From Paraburkholderia phenazinium (lineage in GTDB: Bacteria > Pseudomonadota > Gammaproteobacteria > Burkholderiales > Burkholderiaceae), in NCBI RefSeq assembly GCF_900141745.1, contig NZ_FSRM01000001.1, forward strand, positions 3,038,001 through 3,102,000: a stretch of 64,000 nucleotides of DNA, written 5' to 3'. The notes beneath the pieces are model-generated. The model saw only the letters and a program-made list of their open reading frames with translations. It had not been told where the DNA came from and searched no databases. Each line of letters begins with the position of its first letter. The stretch's first letter is position 1. Made by a program: the position numbers and the translations under genes. This document shows positions 12,472-21,769 of the stretch, in pieces.

Positions 12472-13125
12472 TCATGGACGCTTATGCAACACCTGATCGA
12501 CGAGGCCGTACGCCTGGGCGTCGTCGCCCGACATAAAGTTGTCGCGATCGGTGTCGCGAGCGATACGCTCGACCGGCTGACCGGTGTGATGCGACAGCAA
12601 CTGATTCAACCGTTCCTTCAAATACAGGATTTCACGGGCCTGGATCTCGATATCCGATGCCTGACCGCGCGCGCCGCCGAGCGGCTGGTGAATCATCACG
12701 CGTGCATTCGGCAGCGTGAAACGCTTACCCTTTGCGCCGGCCGCCAGCAGGAACGCGCCCATGCTGGCCGCGAGGCCCATGCACAGCGTCGACACGTCCG
12801 GCTTGATAAATTGCATCGTATCGTAGATCGCCATCCCGGCCGAAACCGAACCGCCCGGGCTATTGATGTAAAAGCTGATGTCCTTGTCCGGATTTTCGCT
12901 TTCGAGGAACAACAACTGCGCGACGACGAGGTTGGCCGTCTGGTCGTTCACTTCACCGACCAGAAACACCACGCGTTCCTTGAGCAGACGCGAGTAGATA
13001 TCGTACGAACGCTCGCCACGGCCGCTCGTTTCCACGACGATCGGCACGAGTCCGAGCGCCTGTGCTTCGAGATCCCGCGACGACTGGGAGGTCAACGTGT
13101 CCAGCATTTGGGCGCGAAAGGTCAT
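12472..13125 (-). CDS. clpP: ATP-dependent Clp protease proteolytic subunit ClpP
   Basis: Tetradecameric serine protease chamber. 217 residues including an N-terminal propeptide. Catalytic triad visible with canonical spacing: Ser121 in [11 protein letters not shown], His146 in [11 protein letters not shown] and Asp195 in [10 protein letters not shown]. The handle helix and the oligomer-contact stretch [20 protein letters not shown] are intact. Lies between tig and clpX on the minus strand, 166 bp after tig with a terminator-like hairpin between, so it probably has its own promoter. Confidence 0.98.
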   Translation of the reverse strand: MTFRAQMLDTLTSQSSRDLEAQALGLVPIVVETSGRGERSYDIYSRLLKERVVFLVGEVNDQTANLVVAQLLFLESENPDKDISFYINSPGGSVSAGMAIYDTMQFIKPDVSTLCMGLAASMGAFLLAAGAKGKRFTLPNARVMIHQPLGGARGQASDIEIQAREILYLKERLNQLLSHHTGQPVERIARDTDRDNFMSGDDAQAYGLVDQVLHKRP

Positions 13126-13234
13126 GCAATGGGTCCTTGTCTGGGAATATTTATCAGGTACCGGACAGGTAAGTACGACAGCGCAGTATTCAAGTGCGCC
13201 GACCCCGGCGAACCCCGCTCAACACGACGCTTTA

Positions 13235-13281
13235 TAAAAAAACGGCGTGCGGGCCGTCGCTCCGACAGCCGGCACGCCGTT
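13235..13281 (-). terminator. Terminator downstream of tig
   Basis: AACGGCGTGC (13241-13250) pairs perfectly with GCACGCCGTT (13272-13281), with a 21-base GC-rich loop that can fold further. On the minus strand a T-run (complement of A at 13235-13240) follows. It lies 10 bp after the tig stop codon. Confidence 0.8.
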
Positions 13282-13291
13282 GCAGCGACGC

Positions 13292-14638
13292 TTACGCTTG
13301 CGCCGTTGCGCTTGCCAGTTCTTCGAAGCTTACTTCCTTGTCCGTCACCTTGGCCTTGCTGAGCACGAAATCGACGACGTTGGCTTCAACAACGTAGGCT
13401 TCCATTTCTGCAAGGCGCTGCTGGTTGGAATAATACCAGCGGACGACCTCCTTCGGGTCTTCGTAGCTTTTCGCGAATTCGTCGACTTCGGCACGAATCT
13501 GCTCCGGCTTCGCCTGCAGCTCGTTGGCCTTGACCAGTTCGGCGAGCACGAGGCCCAGCTTGACGCGGCGCTCAGCCTGTTCCTTGAACATTTCTACAGG
13601 AATCGGCGCGTCGGCGGCGTTCGGCACACCACGTTGCGTCAGATCCTGACGCGCCATTTCGACGAGACGCTGCTGGTCCTGTTCGATCAGCGCGTTCGGC
13701 ACGTCCAGCTCCGAAATCTTCAACAGCGCGTCCATCACCTGGTTCTTGACGATGGATTGCGTGCGGCGCTTCGCTTCGCGCTCGAGGTTGTCCTTGATTT
13801 CAGCGCGCATCTTCACCAGATCGCCGTCTTCGATGCCGAGCGATTTAGCGAATTCAGCGTCGATTTCCGGCAGGTGCGGCCACTCGATCTTCTTCATTGT
13901 GATCGTGAACTGCGCCGTCTTGCCGGCGACGTCCTTGCCGTGATAGTCGGCCGGGAACGCCAGGTCGAATTCCTTCGCTTCGCCGACTTTCAGGCCAAGC
14001 GCTGCCTTTTCGAATTCCGGCAGCATGCGGCCTTCGCCGAGCACGAACGCGAAATCTTCCGCGCTACCGCCCTGGAACACTTCGCCGTCGATCTTGCCGG
14101 CGAAGTCGACCGTCACGCGGTCGCCGTCTTTGGCTGCGGTGTCTGCACCGCCGTCGCCATGTTCGCCGGCGTCGCCGCGGGCGTGGAAGTGCACGCGCTG
14201 CTTGCGCAGGATGTCCAGCGTGCGGTCGATCTCCGCTTCGCTGATGGTGGTCGTGGTGCGCTCGATCTCAGCCGTGGAAACGTCGCCCAGCTTGACTTCG
14301 GGGTAGACCTCGAAGGTTGCGTCGAAAGCGTAGTCGCCTTCCGCTGCATCGACCTTCGGCGCGAAGCTCGGCTGACCCGCGACACGCAGGTTCTCGGCGC
14401 GGCTGATGTCGAAGAACTCCTTGCCAACCTTGTCGCTTAGCACTTCGGCTTCCACCTGGCCCGAATACTGTTGCGTCACCATCTTGAGCGGCACCTTGCC
14501 AGGGCGGAAGCCCGGCATGCGCACATTCTTCGCGAGTTGGCGGATACGCGAGTCCACTTCCTTCTGCACGGTGTCTTTCGGCAGGGAAATCGTGACGCGG
14601 CGTTCGAGCTTGCCGAGGTTCTCAACAACGTTAGCCAT
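13292..14638 (-). CDS. tig: Trigger factor (ribosome-associated chaperone)
   Basis: Binds nascent chains at the ribosome exit and has peptidyl-prolyl isomerase activity. 448 residues in three domains: ribosome-binding N-domain (about 1-115) with the contact motif [12 protein letters not shown], the FKBP-like PPIase domain (about 155-245), and the C-terminal chaperone arms (about 250-430). Begins [20 protein letters not shown], a typical start. A small Ala/Gly/His/Asp-rich insertion (about 150-168, [20 protein letters not shown]) precedes the FKBP domain and may be a disordered loop. First gene of the tig-clpP-clpX-lon block. Confidence 0.97.
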   Translation of the reverse strand: MANVVENLGKLERRVTISLPKDTVQKEVDSRIRQLAKNVRMPGFRPGKVPLKMVTQQYSGQVEAEVLSDKVGKEFFDISRAENLRVAGQPSFAPKVDAAEGDYAFDATFEVYPEVKLGDVSTAEIERTTTTISEAEIDRTLDILRKQRVHFHARGDAGEHGDGGADTAAKDGDRVTVDFAGKIDGEVFQGGSAEDFAFVLGEGRMLPEFEKAALGLKVGEAKEFDLAFPADYHGKDVAGKTAQFTITMKKIEWPHLPEIDAEFAKSLGIEDGDLVKMRAEIKDNLEREAKRRTQSIVKNQVMDALLKISELDVPNALIEQDQQRLVEMARQDLTQRGVPNAADAPIPVEMFKEQAERRVKLGLVLAELVKANELQAKPEQIRAEVDEFAKSYEDPKEVVRWYYSNQQRLAEMEAYVVEANVVDFVLSKAKVTDKEVSFEELASATAQA

Positions 14639-15048
14639 GGCTTCAATCGTCCTAAAATTATTCGAGCGAATCAGTTATCTTCTTCGTGCCGCTATTCGAC
14701 GTCGCTTCGCATCTTGCGTCACATCGATTCAGCGCCTGCGCCGCGGGCTTGCAGGCCACCGGCAGCACGGTTTGGGTCTAAAGAGCCGAATATTTTAGCA
14801 AACTATTCGCGCGCTTAGCCGGGATTCGGAGTTTCGCGCCCATTTTTGTCCAGTTTCCTGCGGGTTTCGGGTCGGTTTAGAGCCGTTTTGACGGCCTGGG
14901 CCCATGTTTGCGCCTCTTCAGTCACTCCATTCCGGCTATGCTGTTCGACGTATTCAGTCGCGCGCGGCATGCTGATAAGCTAGCGGACGCGTTGGGCTAG
15001 CGCCCGCCCGCACCGCCTCCGCACTGAATTCAACTATCAAGAGACACC
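14639..15048. promoter_or_regulatory. Divergent tig / glycerate kinase intergenic region with tig extended -10
   Basis: 410 bp with no plausible gene. On the minus strand TGC-TAAAAT (14792-14800) is an extended -10 element for tig, giving a leader of about 145 nt. On the plus strand TATGCT (14937-14942) is a possible -10 for the kinase gene without a good -35. No terminator or RNA gene is seen. Confidence 0.45.
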
Positions 15049-16194
15049 ATGCCGAATCTGTCGTCCGCGCCCGTCGTCGTCATTGCTCCCGATTCTTTTA
15101 AAGGCTCGCTTAGCGCCGAACAGGTGGCGCAAGCCATCGCGTCCGGCGTAGCGCGTGCGCGGCCCGATGTCATCGTACGCATCTGCCCGATGGCCGACGG
15201 GGGCGAAGGCACGCTCGACGCCATGCTGACCGGCGGCGGCGAACGCCGCGTCCTGAGCGTGCGCGGCGCCGCGGGTCCTATGCGTGAAGCAGCCACAGGG
15301 CTGACAGGCGACGGCAGCGCGATCGTCGAAACGGCCGAGATCGTGGGCATTACCGATCCTGTCGGCATGGGCGTACCGGTTGAAGCACGCAGCTCGCGCG
15401 GCATGGGCGAAGCCATTCGCGCACTGCTCGACCTCGGCGTGCGACGCTTCTTCGTGGCGCTCGGTGGCAGCAGCACGAATGACGGTGGCGCGGGATTGCT
15501 GGCAGGCCTTGGCATGAAGCTATTCGATGCCCAGGGCGAGGAACTCGAGCCGACGCCCGAGCAGCTTGCCCGATTGGCTCGCATCGACGTCTCGCAACTG
15601 GATGCGCGACTCGCCGATACGACATTCGTCGGCATGTCAGACGTGGACAATCCGCTCACAGGCGAACACGGCGCCACTGCGATCTTCGGGCCGCAGAAAG
15701 GCGTGAAACCCGAACAGATCACGAGCGTCGACGCGGCCCTCGCTCGCTTCGCCGATCTGCTCGAACCGGCTCTCCAGCGCACGGCTCGCAACTTGCCGGG
15801 CGCGGGCGCAGCCGGCGGCCTGGGTTTCGCGTTGCATATGCTAGGCGCGCAGTTCGAACCGGGCGCGGAAACGGTGGCTCGCCAGATCGGCCTTGATGTG
15901 GCGCTTGAAGGCGCAGACTGGCTGATCACGGGCGAAGGCCGCTCGGATGTCCAGACGCTGCACGGCAAGGCGCCGTTTATCGCCTGCGCGCATGCACGCG
16001 CTTCAGGCGTGCCGGCCACATTGTTGTCGGGCGCAGTGGACTCCTCCGCGCTGCCGCGCCTTGCCGAACACTTCAGCGGCTGCTTCTCGCCGGCGCCTGG
16101 CCCGATCACACTCGAAGTCGCGATTCGCGATGCCGCGCAGCTGCTCGCCAACGAAGCTGAGCAATTGACGCGTCTTAGATACGGCGTGCGTTGA
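15049..16194 (+). CDS. Glycerate kinase (GarK/GlxK family, glycerate 2-kinase)
   Basis: Phosphorylates D-glycerate using ATP, linking glyoxylate/glucarate breakdown to glycolysis. 381 residues, the family length. Recognised by APDSFKGSLSAEQVAQAI, the ADGGEGTLDAM loop, GIGLT-like segment IVETAEIVGI, the glycine-rich GGSSTNDGGAGLLAGLG and the C-terminal GEGRSDVQTLHGKAP. Start ATG at 15049 follows AAGAGACACC, a modest Shine-Dalgarno. The neighbouring MarR gene begins 65 bp downstream on the same strand. No glyoxylate carboligase genes are adjacent, so the pathway context is not shown here. Confidence 0.93.
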   Translation: MPNLSSAPVVVIAPDSFKGSLSAEQVAQAIASGVARARPDVIVRICPMADGGEGTLDAMLTGGGERRVLSVRGAAGPMREAATGLTGDGSAIVETAEIVGITDPVGMGVPVEARSSRGMGEAIRALLDLGVRRFFVALGGSSTNDGGAGLLAGLGMKLFDAQGEELEPTPEQLARLARIDVSQLDARLADTTFVGMSDVDNPLTGEHGATAIFGPQKGVKPEQITSVDAALARFADLLEPALQRTARNLPGAGAAGGLGFALHMLGAQFEPGAETVARQIGLDVALEGADWLITGEGRSDVQTLHGKAPFIACAHARASGVPATLLSGAVDSSALPRLAEHFSGCFSPAPGPITLEVAIRDAAQLLANEAEQLTRLRYGVR

Positions 16195-16259
16195 CCGGTG
16201 AGGCGGTTGCGGCAACAATCACAGCGCCACGATCGCTTTCACTCACCATCGGGACGACC

Positions 16260-16712
16260 ATGAAGGCCTCCGCCAAAGCCGGGCTCGAACAGTTTCTGAC
16301 ATACCGTCTGCACGTATTGAACAAGCTTGCCGAACGCGGCATCGGCGAGCGTTATCAGGAGAAGCTCGGTGTGACATTGCCGGAGGCTCGCGTGATTGCG
16401 TCAGTGGGATCGTTTGGGCCGTTTTCGATCATGGACCTCGCGCGGCATGCAAACCTCGACAAGAGTCAGGCAAGCCGCGCGGCCGAAGCGCTGATCAACC
16501 AGGGGCTCGTGCAGCGCGAAGCGAGCGAAGAAGACGGACGCGTCGTGCTGATTTCGCTGACTGTTGACGGACGCGAGCTGTACCGCAAGATCATGCCGAT
16601 CGCCCGCAAGTGGAACGTCGATCTGTTCGACTGCCTCAACGAGGAAGAGAAAGCGGCGTTCGGCGACGCGCTCGACCGCATTATCGAAAGCGTGCAGGCA
16701 CGCGCGGAGTAA
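16260..16712 (+). CDS. MarR-family transcriptional regulator
   Basis: Dimeric winged-helix repressor. ATG at 16260 gives 150 residues (MKASAKAGLEQFLTYRLHVL); the frame is open further upstream over the kinase stop but without a plausible start. The DNA-binding core is visible: IMDLARHANLDKSQASRAAEALINQGLVQREASEEDGR, comprising helix-turn-helix plus wing (residues about 55-95). The C-terminal helix (EEEKAAFGDALDRIIESV) forms the dimer interface. Ligand and targets are unknown; the glycerate kinase gene upstream is a possible but unproven target. Ends in a strong shared terminator. Confidence 0.92.
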   Translation: MKASAKAGLEQFLTYRLHVLNKLAERGIGERYQEKLGVTLPEARVIASVGSFGPFSIMDLARHANLDKSQASRAAEALINQGLVQREASEEDGRVVLISLTVDGRELYRKIMPIARKWNVDLFDCLNEEEKAAFGDALDRIIESVQARAE

Positions 16713-16760
16713 CCGGGTAAGCGGTTCCGTGGCGATTGGTTGTGCGTGCAACCAGTAAGT

Positions 16761-16797
16761 AAAAAGCCCCGCCAGTCATCGACTGGCGGGGCTTTTT
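16761..16797. terminator. Strong bidirectional terminator between MarR gene and tRNA-Leu
   Basis: A5, GCCCCGCCAGTC (16766-16777), ATC loop, GACTGGCGGGGC (16781-16792), T5. The perfect 12-bp stem with A/T tracts on both sides ends the marR gene (+) and the tRNA-Leu gene (-). Confidence 0.95.
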
Positions 16798-16804
16798 AAA
16801 TACT

Positions 16805-16891
16805 TGGTGCGAGGAAGGGGACTCGAACCCCTACACCATTGCTGGCGTCAGGACCTAAACCTGGTGCGTCTACCAATTTCGCCATCCTCGC
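16805..16891 (-). tRNA. tRNA-Leu (TAG)
   Basis: 87 nt with a long variable arm, minus strand. Acceptor GCGAGGA pairs with TCCTCGC, anticodon loop TTTAGGT gives TAG, T-arm GGGTTCGAGTCCC, and CCA is encoded (16805-16807). No duplicated 3' end or integrase is nearby, so it is not an occupied integration site. Confidence 0.98.
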
Positions 16892-17027
16892 GCCGGGTCA
16901 AGCGCATGCGCGCCGCGCCCGATGTGTGGCTCGCCAGCGGCCGTACTTCGCCAGCAGGAGCCGGTTTGACGTACGTCCGAAAGCGTAAGCGCGAGATTCT
17001 AACCGATTGATTTGCGCTTGTCTGCAT

Positions 17028-17054
17028 TTGCCCGACGTATGTCGATGCTACAAT
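17028..17054 (+). promoter_or_regulatory. Candidate promoter of the squalene-synthase-like gene
   Basis: TACAAT at 17049-17054 (5 of 6 to the -10 consensus) with TTGCCC at 17028-17033 and a short 15-bp spacer. It supports a start downstream of 17060, i.e. GTG 17121 rather than the upstream ATG codons. Confidence 0.35.
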
Positions 17055-17120
17055 TTTTGGCTAATGTTCGTACGGCATACACGCCGTCCCCACCGCGCTT
17101 CAGCCCCACACTCCATTCAA

Positions 17121-17966
17121 GTGAATTTCGACGAATATTGCCAGCAGAAAGCGGCGCTCCCCGGTTCGAGCAGCTACTACGCGCTGCGCGAGGCGCCAGC
17201 AGGACGCCGGCCGCTCCTGACCGCCCTGTTTGCACTGCGCCGCGAGTTCGAGGAGACCGTCAAGGAAACCAGCGATCCGGCCGTTGGCCGCACCAAGCTC
17301 GCGTGGTGGCAAAAGGAAATCGCGGCACTGGCAGCAGGCGCGCCCTCGCATCCGGTATCGAAGGCGCTCACCGCTCATATGAGGGGTGGCGCGCAAGCCA
17401 TGGAAGCCGAGTATCCAGCGCTGCAAACGCTGCTGGCCGGCTTCGAAATGGACCTCGACCAGGCCCGTTACCTCGATTACCCGAATCTGCGGCGCTACCT
17501 GCAGGGTGTCGGCGGCACGTTTGCCACGCTGACCGCACGCGCGACCGCGCATAACCCAGCGCAGGCTGCCGCATGGGCCGCACCGCTAGGTGAGGCAATG
17601 TTGCTGGCGCAACTGATTGCCGAACTCGGCAACGACGCGCGGCACGGGCGCATCTATATTCCGGTCGACGAAATGCAGCGCTTCAACGTCACCGCGGCAG
17701 ATGTGATCAACCGCAAATACAGTGACGCGTTCACCGAGCTGATGCGCTTTCAGACGAAGCGCGCCCGCGAAGCACTGAACACCGCCCTCGCCGCGATACC
17801 TGCCGGCGAGCGGCGCACGCAGCGCACCCTGCGGGCTCAGGCCGCTCTCGCGCTGGCGTTGCTCGATGAGATCGAACGCGATGGCTACCACGTGCTGCAT
17901 CAAAGCATCGCGCTCACGCCAATCCGCAAGCTGTGGGTCGCGTGGCGCGGCGCGCGCCAACGCTGA
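17121..17966 (+). CDS. Squalene/phytoene synthase-family protein with altered catalytic motifs
   Basis: All-alpha isoprenoid-synthase fold protein. GTG at 17121 gives 281 residues beginning MNFDEYCQQKAALPGSSSYYAL, which is where family similarity starts; an upstream in-frame start at 17007 would add 38 unconvincing residues. The family normally has DDxxD in helix 4 and DxxxD in helix 7. Here the first reads FEETVKE (Glu-Glu-x-x-Lys) and the second reads ELGND within ELGNDARHGRIYIP, so the metal-binding aspartates are largely replaced. It also stands alone, not beside other hopanoid or carotenoid genes. It may have weak or no synthase activity, like the NDUFAF6 group of non-enzymatic relatives (inference). 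Confidence 0.82.
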   Translation: MNFDEYCQQKAALPGSSSYYALREAPAGRRPLLTALFALRREFEETVKETSDPAVGRTKLAWWQKEIAALAAGAPSHPVSKALTAHMRGGAQAMEAEYPALQTLLAGFEMDLDQARYLDYPNLRRYLQGVGGTFATLTARATAHNPAQAAAWAAPLGEAMLLAQLIAELGNDARHGRIYIPVDEMQRFNVTAADVINRKYSDAFTELMRFQTKRAREALNTALAAIPAGERRTQRTLRAQAALALALLDEIERDGYHVLHQSIALTPIRKLWVAWRGARQR

Positions 17967-18049
17967 ACCCGCGTCCACAACCACACAACACCAGCACACC
18001 GCATCGCCGCATCGGTCGTCAACCGGCGCTCGGCACCAGGCGCGAAATT

Positions 18050-19285
18050 TCACGCACGCAGCAACGGCAACGGTTCAAAGCGCTGCTGCAACACCGCCGT
18101 AGCGTCGAGTCCCCACCACGGCCCAAGCACGGTCGCATAGATCTGGCGGAAGTCGACGCCCACCGGCAAGTTGCCGCTGCCGTCCAGTTGCGTCAGCACC
18201 GGCGGCGCGCCGTACAAGCCGCCGCGCACCCGTCCACCCATCACGAAATGCGGCGCCACCGTGCCGTGATCGGTCCCATTGCTCTGATTCTCGCGCGGCC
18301 GGCGTCCGAACTCCGCGTAGGTCACGACCAGCGTATTGTCCCAACGTCCCAACTCGACCAGCGCCGACTTCATCGACGCAAAACCTTCCGCGAGCTGCTT
18401 GAGCAACGCGGCCTGCTGCCCAGGCTGGTTCTGGTGCGTGTCGAAGCCGTTGAGCGTCAGCCGGATCACCGCTACGCCCTGTCCGTTCAGCGGCTTGCCC
18501 TGCGGGGTGTCGCCAGCGGCCAGCACTTGCATCGCCGTCTTGATCGAAGTCCCAAACGCGCCCTGCGGAAAAGCGGTCTTGAGCGGAAATTGCCCTTCGC
18601 GTGGACGCAGGCGGTCGGCGGCCTTCACGATATCGTTCTCGACGTCGAGAATATGCGCGAGCTCGGGATTGCGCTCATGCAGCGACACAGGCGTCGCGAG
18701 GCGCGAAGCCTTGATGAACTGCGCCGGATTCACGAGCGCAATGGCCCGTGCGCCGTTGGCGAGCGGCCCCATCTCGGCACTACCGATCACCACGCCGTCC
18801 GCGACAAAACTCGGCGGTACCGCGTGCTGCGCGAACGCGCGAGTCAACCAGCCTTCACGAAGATATTGATCCGAGCGCGAGGCGGTGTCCCATATCTCGA
18901 TAGAGCGGAAATGTGAGAGATTCGGCTGCGTATAGCTGACGCCCTGGACGATGGCCAGTTGCTGGCTCTGCCATAGCGGCATCAGCGGTTGCAAAGAGGG
19001 ATGCAAGGCCGTGCGCTCGTCGAGCTGGATGACCTGCTCGCGCCTGATGCCGATGTTCTTGCGTAACTGATAGTAAGCAGGATCCGCGTAAGGGATGACT
19101 GTATTCAGTCCGTCGTTGCCGCCTTTCAACTCTACGAGAATCAGCAGATTGCCGTAACCGCCGCGCGCGAGCGTCGTTGCCGCCGCTGCATCGGACTGGC
19201 TCGCGCCCTGGGCACCGAACGCCCGCGGCAGCCAAAGGGCCGCGCCTGCCGCTGTGGTCATCGAAAGAAAATCGCGCCGTCTCAT
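18050..19285 (-). CDS. DUF1501 secreted protein (Tat substrate)
   Basis: Exported protein of the sulfatase/phosphatase-like DUF1501 family. The ATG at 19285 (MRRRDFLSMTTAAGAALWLP) is chosen because GAGGTG lies 4 bases upstream; an ATG 12 bases earlier is in frame but overlaps that Shine-Dalgarno. The N-terminus carries a twin-arginine motif RRRDFL, hydrophobic core and AFGA cleavage region, so a folded, possibly metal-binding protein is exported by Tat. The LVELKGGNDGLNTVIPY and NGTDHGTVAPHFVMGG blocks are characteristic; the latter resembles an alkaline-phosphatase-like metal site. It is downstream of the DUF1800 gene, with which it forms a widely conserved pair. Biological role is not established. 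Confidence 0.9.
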   Translation of the reverse strand: MRRRDFLSMTTAAGAALWLPRAFGAQGASQSDAAAATTLARGGYGNLLILVELKGGNDGLNTVIPYADPAYYQLRKNIGIRREQVIQLDERTALHPSLQPLMPLWQSQQLAIVQGVSYTQPNLSHFRSIEIWDTASRSDQYLREGWLTRAFAQHAVPPSFVADGVVIGSAEMGPLANGARAIALVNPAQFIKASRLATPVSLHERNPELAHILDVENDIVKAADRLRPREGQFPLKTAFPQGAFGTSIKTAMQVLAAGDTPQGKPLNGQGVAVIRLTLNGFDTHQNQPGQQAALLKQLAEGFASMKSALVELGRWDNTLVVTYAEFGRRPRENQSNGTDHGTVAPHFVMGGRVRGGLYGAPPVLTQLDGSGNLPVGVDFRQIYATVLGPWWGLDATAVLQQRFEPLPLLRA

Positions 19286-19375
19286 GCTGCACCTCATTCG
19301 TTTGTAGCTACGTGGAGTGCGCCGCCCGGTCCGCGCCGCTTCGATTCTTCATTTCTTTGGTTCGACAAAACTGAC

Positions 19376-20995
19376 TTACTTCAACTGATATGCCGGATCC
19401 ATCAACAGCGCTTCCAGGTAAGCGCTCGCGGTCGAATCGGTTTCGATGGCATCGACCGGAGCAATCGGCAACACCGCGTGCTGCAATTGCAGGTCAGCGG
19501 AGAGGCCCGCTTTCGCGGTTGGAGCCGTGTTGAACTGCGCGAGCCACGTGTCGATATCAAAGCGTACTCCGCCCTGCCCCACCCGCGCCATCGCGCGCTG
19601 CACCATCGCCGCCTTCGGGTCCTGGCTCATCGTGCCGTTTTGCGGACGATGCGGCGCGGCGGTCTCGGTGGCGCGGAAGATCTGCTCGACGAACTGCTTG
19701 CGTGCGAGCAGCGTCGAACTGTTGATCCACGTCGTGCCACCGGGCCAGCCCTTCACGTTGGGTGGATAGAACAGGTTCTCACCCAGATTGCGAATCTGTC
19801 CGGCGAACGGTGCCGTGTTGTCGTAGCTGATATCGAACTCGCGCAGCGCTCCCACCACGAACTCAGCGGGCGACTTCACCAGCACGCCGCGATTGCGCTC
19901 GTCCCAGAACGCATCGCTGAGGAAGAGTCCGCGTAATGCGACTTTTATGTCGTAATGACTGGCGCGAAAGCGCTCGGCAACCGCTGCGATCTGCGCCGGG
20001 TCCGGCGTATCGGAGACGAACTCGCGCCACAACTTTGTCGTGACGAAGGTGGCGGTCTCAGGACGCGCCAGCAGAATGTCGAGCACCTGGTCGCCGTCGA
20101 ACGGACCGCTCTGGCCGAGTACGGTCTTGACTGCATCGTCATGCAGGTTGGCGCGCCACACGTACGCCTGGGTATCCGGATCGAGGCTCCATCCTGTGTA
20201 GGCACGCGCTGCTTCCGACACGTCCTGCTGCGTATAGTGGCCTTCGCCGAGCGTGAACAGTTCCATCACTTCGCGGGCAAAGTTTTCGTTGGGCTTGCCC
20301 TTGCGGCTGCCGGCGCCGTCGAGGTACTGCAGCATGGCCGGATCTTTCGCGACGTCGTGCAGCATCTGGCCGAAATTGCCCAGCGCGTCGCGTCTGAGCA
20401 GCATGTCCTGTTGCGCCATCTGCTGCGGATAGCCGACCTTGTCCTGGCCCGAGGTGAAATGGTTGTGCCAGAAGAGCGTCATGCGCTCGGTCAGCGGCGA
20501 CGGCGTGGTCAACATCTCGCGCACCCACCATGCGCGCAACTCTTCGTAACGCTGACCGCGCGTGCGCCCTTCGGCTTGCCGCTGATCCTGCGTCCAGGCC
20601 TTGCGCTCGTCACGAGTCGGGATCGGCTCCAGGACCCACGCGGGCATCGGCGTAAAGGATTCGGTGCGCGCCGTGGACAACACCTTGTCGACTGTCTGCG
20701 CACGCGTCAGCCCGACGTATTGGGCGACTTCGGCGTTGTCCGGCGCAAATCCCACCCGTGTCAGGAAAAAGCGCGCATCATCAGCGTCAAGGAGAGCTTC
20801 GGCCGAGTCGTCGTCGGTCGCCACCGGTGCATGGTGTTTGCCGCGCTGACCATGCGGTGAAGTTGACGCGGGCGCTGTGCCGTTCTGGGCGTCGGCCACT
20901 TGCGCCCCCACCAGCGCTGCGAGCGCAACGACGGCAAAGAACAAGGTGAGCACGGGATTCGACCTGTCGCCGGTGCGCCTTAGCAGCTTTTTCAT
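19376..20995 (-). CDS. DUF1800 secreted protein
   Basis: 539 residues with an N-terminal Sec-type signal (basic MKKLLRRTGDR, hydrophobic VLTLFFAVVALAALVGAQ, cleavage near ADA-Q). The mature part shows the family blocks AEALLDADDARFFLTRVGF, LTERMTLFWHNHFTSG, MLQYLDGAGSRKGKPNENFAREVMELF and FYPPNVKGWPGG (in pieces). DUF1800 proteins are large helical secreted proteins almost always encoded next to DUF1501. Here the DUF1501 gene follows after 90 bp on the same strand, so they are likely cotranscribed. The two use different export routes (Sec here, Tat for the partner). Function unknown. Confidence 0.9.
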   Translation of the reverse strand: MKKLLRRTGDRSNPVLTLFFAVVALAALVGAQVADAQNGTAPASTSPHGQRGKHHAPVATDDDSAEALLDADDARFFLTRVGFAPDNAEVAQYVGLTRAQTVDKVLSTARTESFTPMPAWVLEPIPTRDERKAWTQDQRQAEGRTRGQRYEELRAWWVREMLTTPSPLTERMTLFWHNHFTSGQDKVGYPQQMAQQDMLLRRDALGNFGQMLHDVAKDPAMLQYLDGAGSRKGKPNENFAREVMELFTLGEGHYTQQDVSEAARAYTGWSLDPDTQAYVWRANLHDDAVKTVLGQSGPFDGDQVLDILLARPETATFVTTKLWREFVSDTPDPAQIAAVAERFRASHYDIKVALRGLFLSDAFWDERNRGVLVKSPAEFVVGALREFDISYDNTAPFAGQIRNLGENLFYPPNVKGWPGGTTWINSSTLLARKQFVEQIFRATETAAPHRPQNGTMSQDPKAAMVQRAMARVGQGGVRFDIDTWLAQFNTAPTAKAGLSADLQLQHAVLPIAPVDAIETDSTASAYLEALLMDPAYQLK

Positions 20996-21208
20996 TGTCA
21001 GTCGTCCGTGGTCCGGTAGCGGTGTCGAGAAGACGCCAGCTTGGCATGCGAGTCATACGTGACACGCACGATCATCCTCTCTGGCCACTCAACGGCAGAT
21101 CAGGCGGGAAAGTTGACGGGGGAAGTGAAACGAAATTTTTCACGCGCATCGCGACACGCTGCGCGTCGCACCAGGCGGTACTCGACGATGAAAACTGGGC
21201 GTAGTGCC

Positions 21209-21541
21209 CTAGCGTTTGTACAACTCGCGAACGGCGTCTTCGATGTGCTGACGTAGCAGACGCCGCTCTTCGGGCGTCATGTGGCCGTCGCGGCGACGCT
21301 GATCCAGATCGGGGGGAACTGCGGCACGCATCATGGCGTCTGAAGCTTGGTGATCCGGTTCGGGAGTATGCGGCTGGTGCGACAGTTTGAAGGCGCGGAA
21401 GCGCGGCGCGTGTGGGTTCGATGCCCGTTCGTCGGTGGACTGGGCATGGGCGAGCGAAGGGCCTAATGTGCCCGCGAGTGTGCCGGCCACAGCCAGCGCA
21501 ATCACGCGTAGGCGCACATTCGGCCAAACCCCTCCCTTCAT
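21209..21541 (-). CDS. Small periplasmic protein of unknown function
   Basis: 110 residues from the ATG at 21541 (MKGGVWPNVRLRVIALAVAG), which has AAGGGAA upstream; an earlier in-frame start would add eight residues without a ribosome site. A Sec signal peptide is clear (hydrophobic VIALAVAGTLAGTLGPSL, cleavage after AHA). The mature protein is charged and ends in a helix rich in Glu/Arg (MTPEERRLLRQHIEDAVREL), a motif common in small Burkholderiales periplasmic proteins. It is divergent from the ompR-like gene across 228 bp. No function can be assigned. Confidence 0.72.
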   Translation of the reverse strand: MKGGVWPNVRLRVIALAVAGTLAGTLGPSLAHAQSTDERASNPHAPRFRAFKLSHQPHTPEPDHQASDAMMRAAVPPDLDQRRRDGHMTPEERRLLRQHIEDAVRELYKR

Positions 21542-21769
21542 CTTGTTCCCTTCGTGGTGCGGCAACCGGCTATCCTAAATGCGTGTACAAACCCCGGAAA
21601 AAAAGCCGGGTGCGAATTTTAGTCGAGTGAAGTATCCACCGAACAGCCGCATTCAGTAAAGCAGTCTACGCGTCACCGCTTTACGCCATGCCACAGTGCG
21701 GGTAAATTTTGTAACTGACTGTAACCCGCGAATTGATGCAAACTCGCGCCACTTTGTAATCGCGCTAAG

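Noticed and set aside
10835..13291. Heat-shock (sigma-32) promoters for lon and clpP
   Set aside because: Expected from E. coli, but I could not find a convincing CTTGAA / CCCCAT pair by eye. TTGAA near 13190 lacks a matching -10.
13247..14440. 397-codon plus-strand open frame opposite tig
   Set aside because: Shadow of tig with no recognisable features.
16805..17120. Possible integration site at tRNA-Leu
   Set aside because: No integrase, no duplicated tRNA 3' end and no composition shift nearby.
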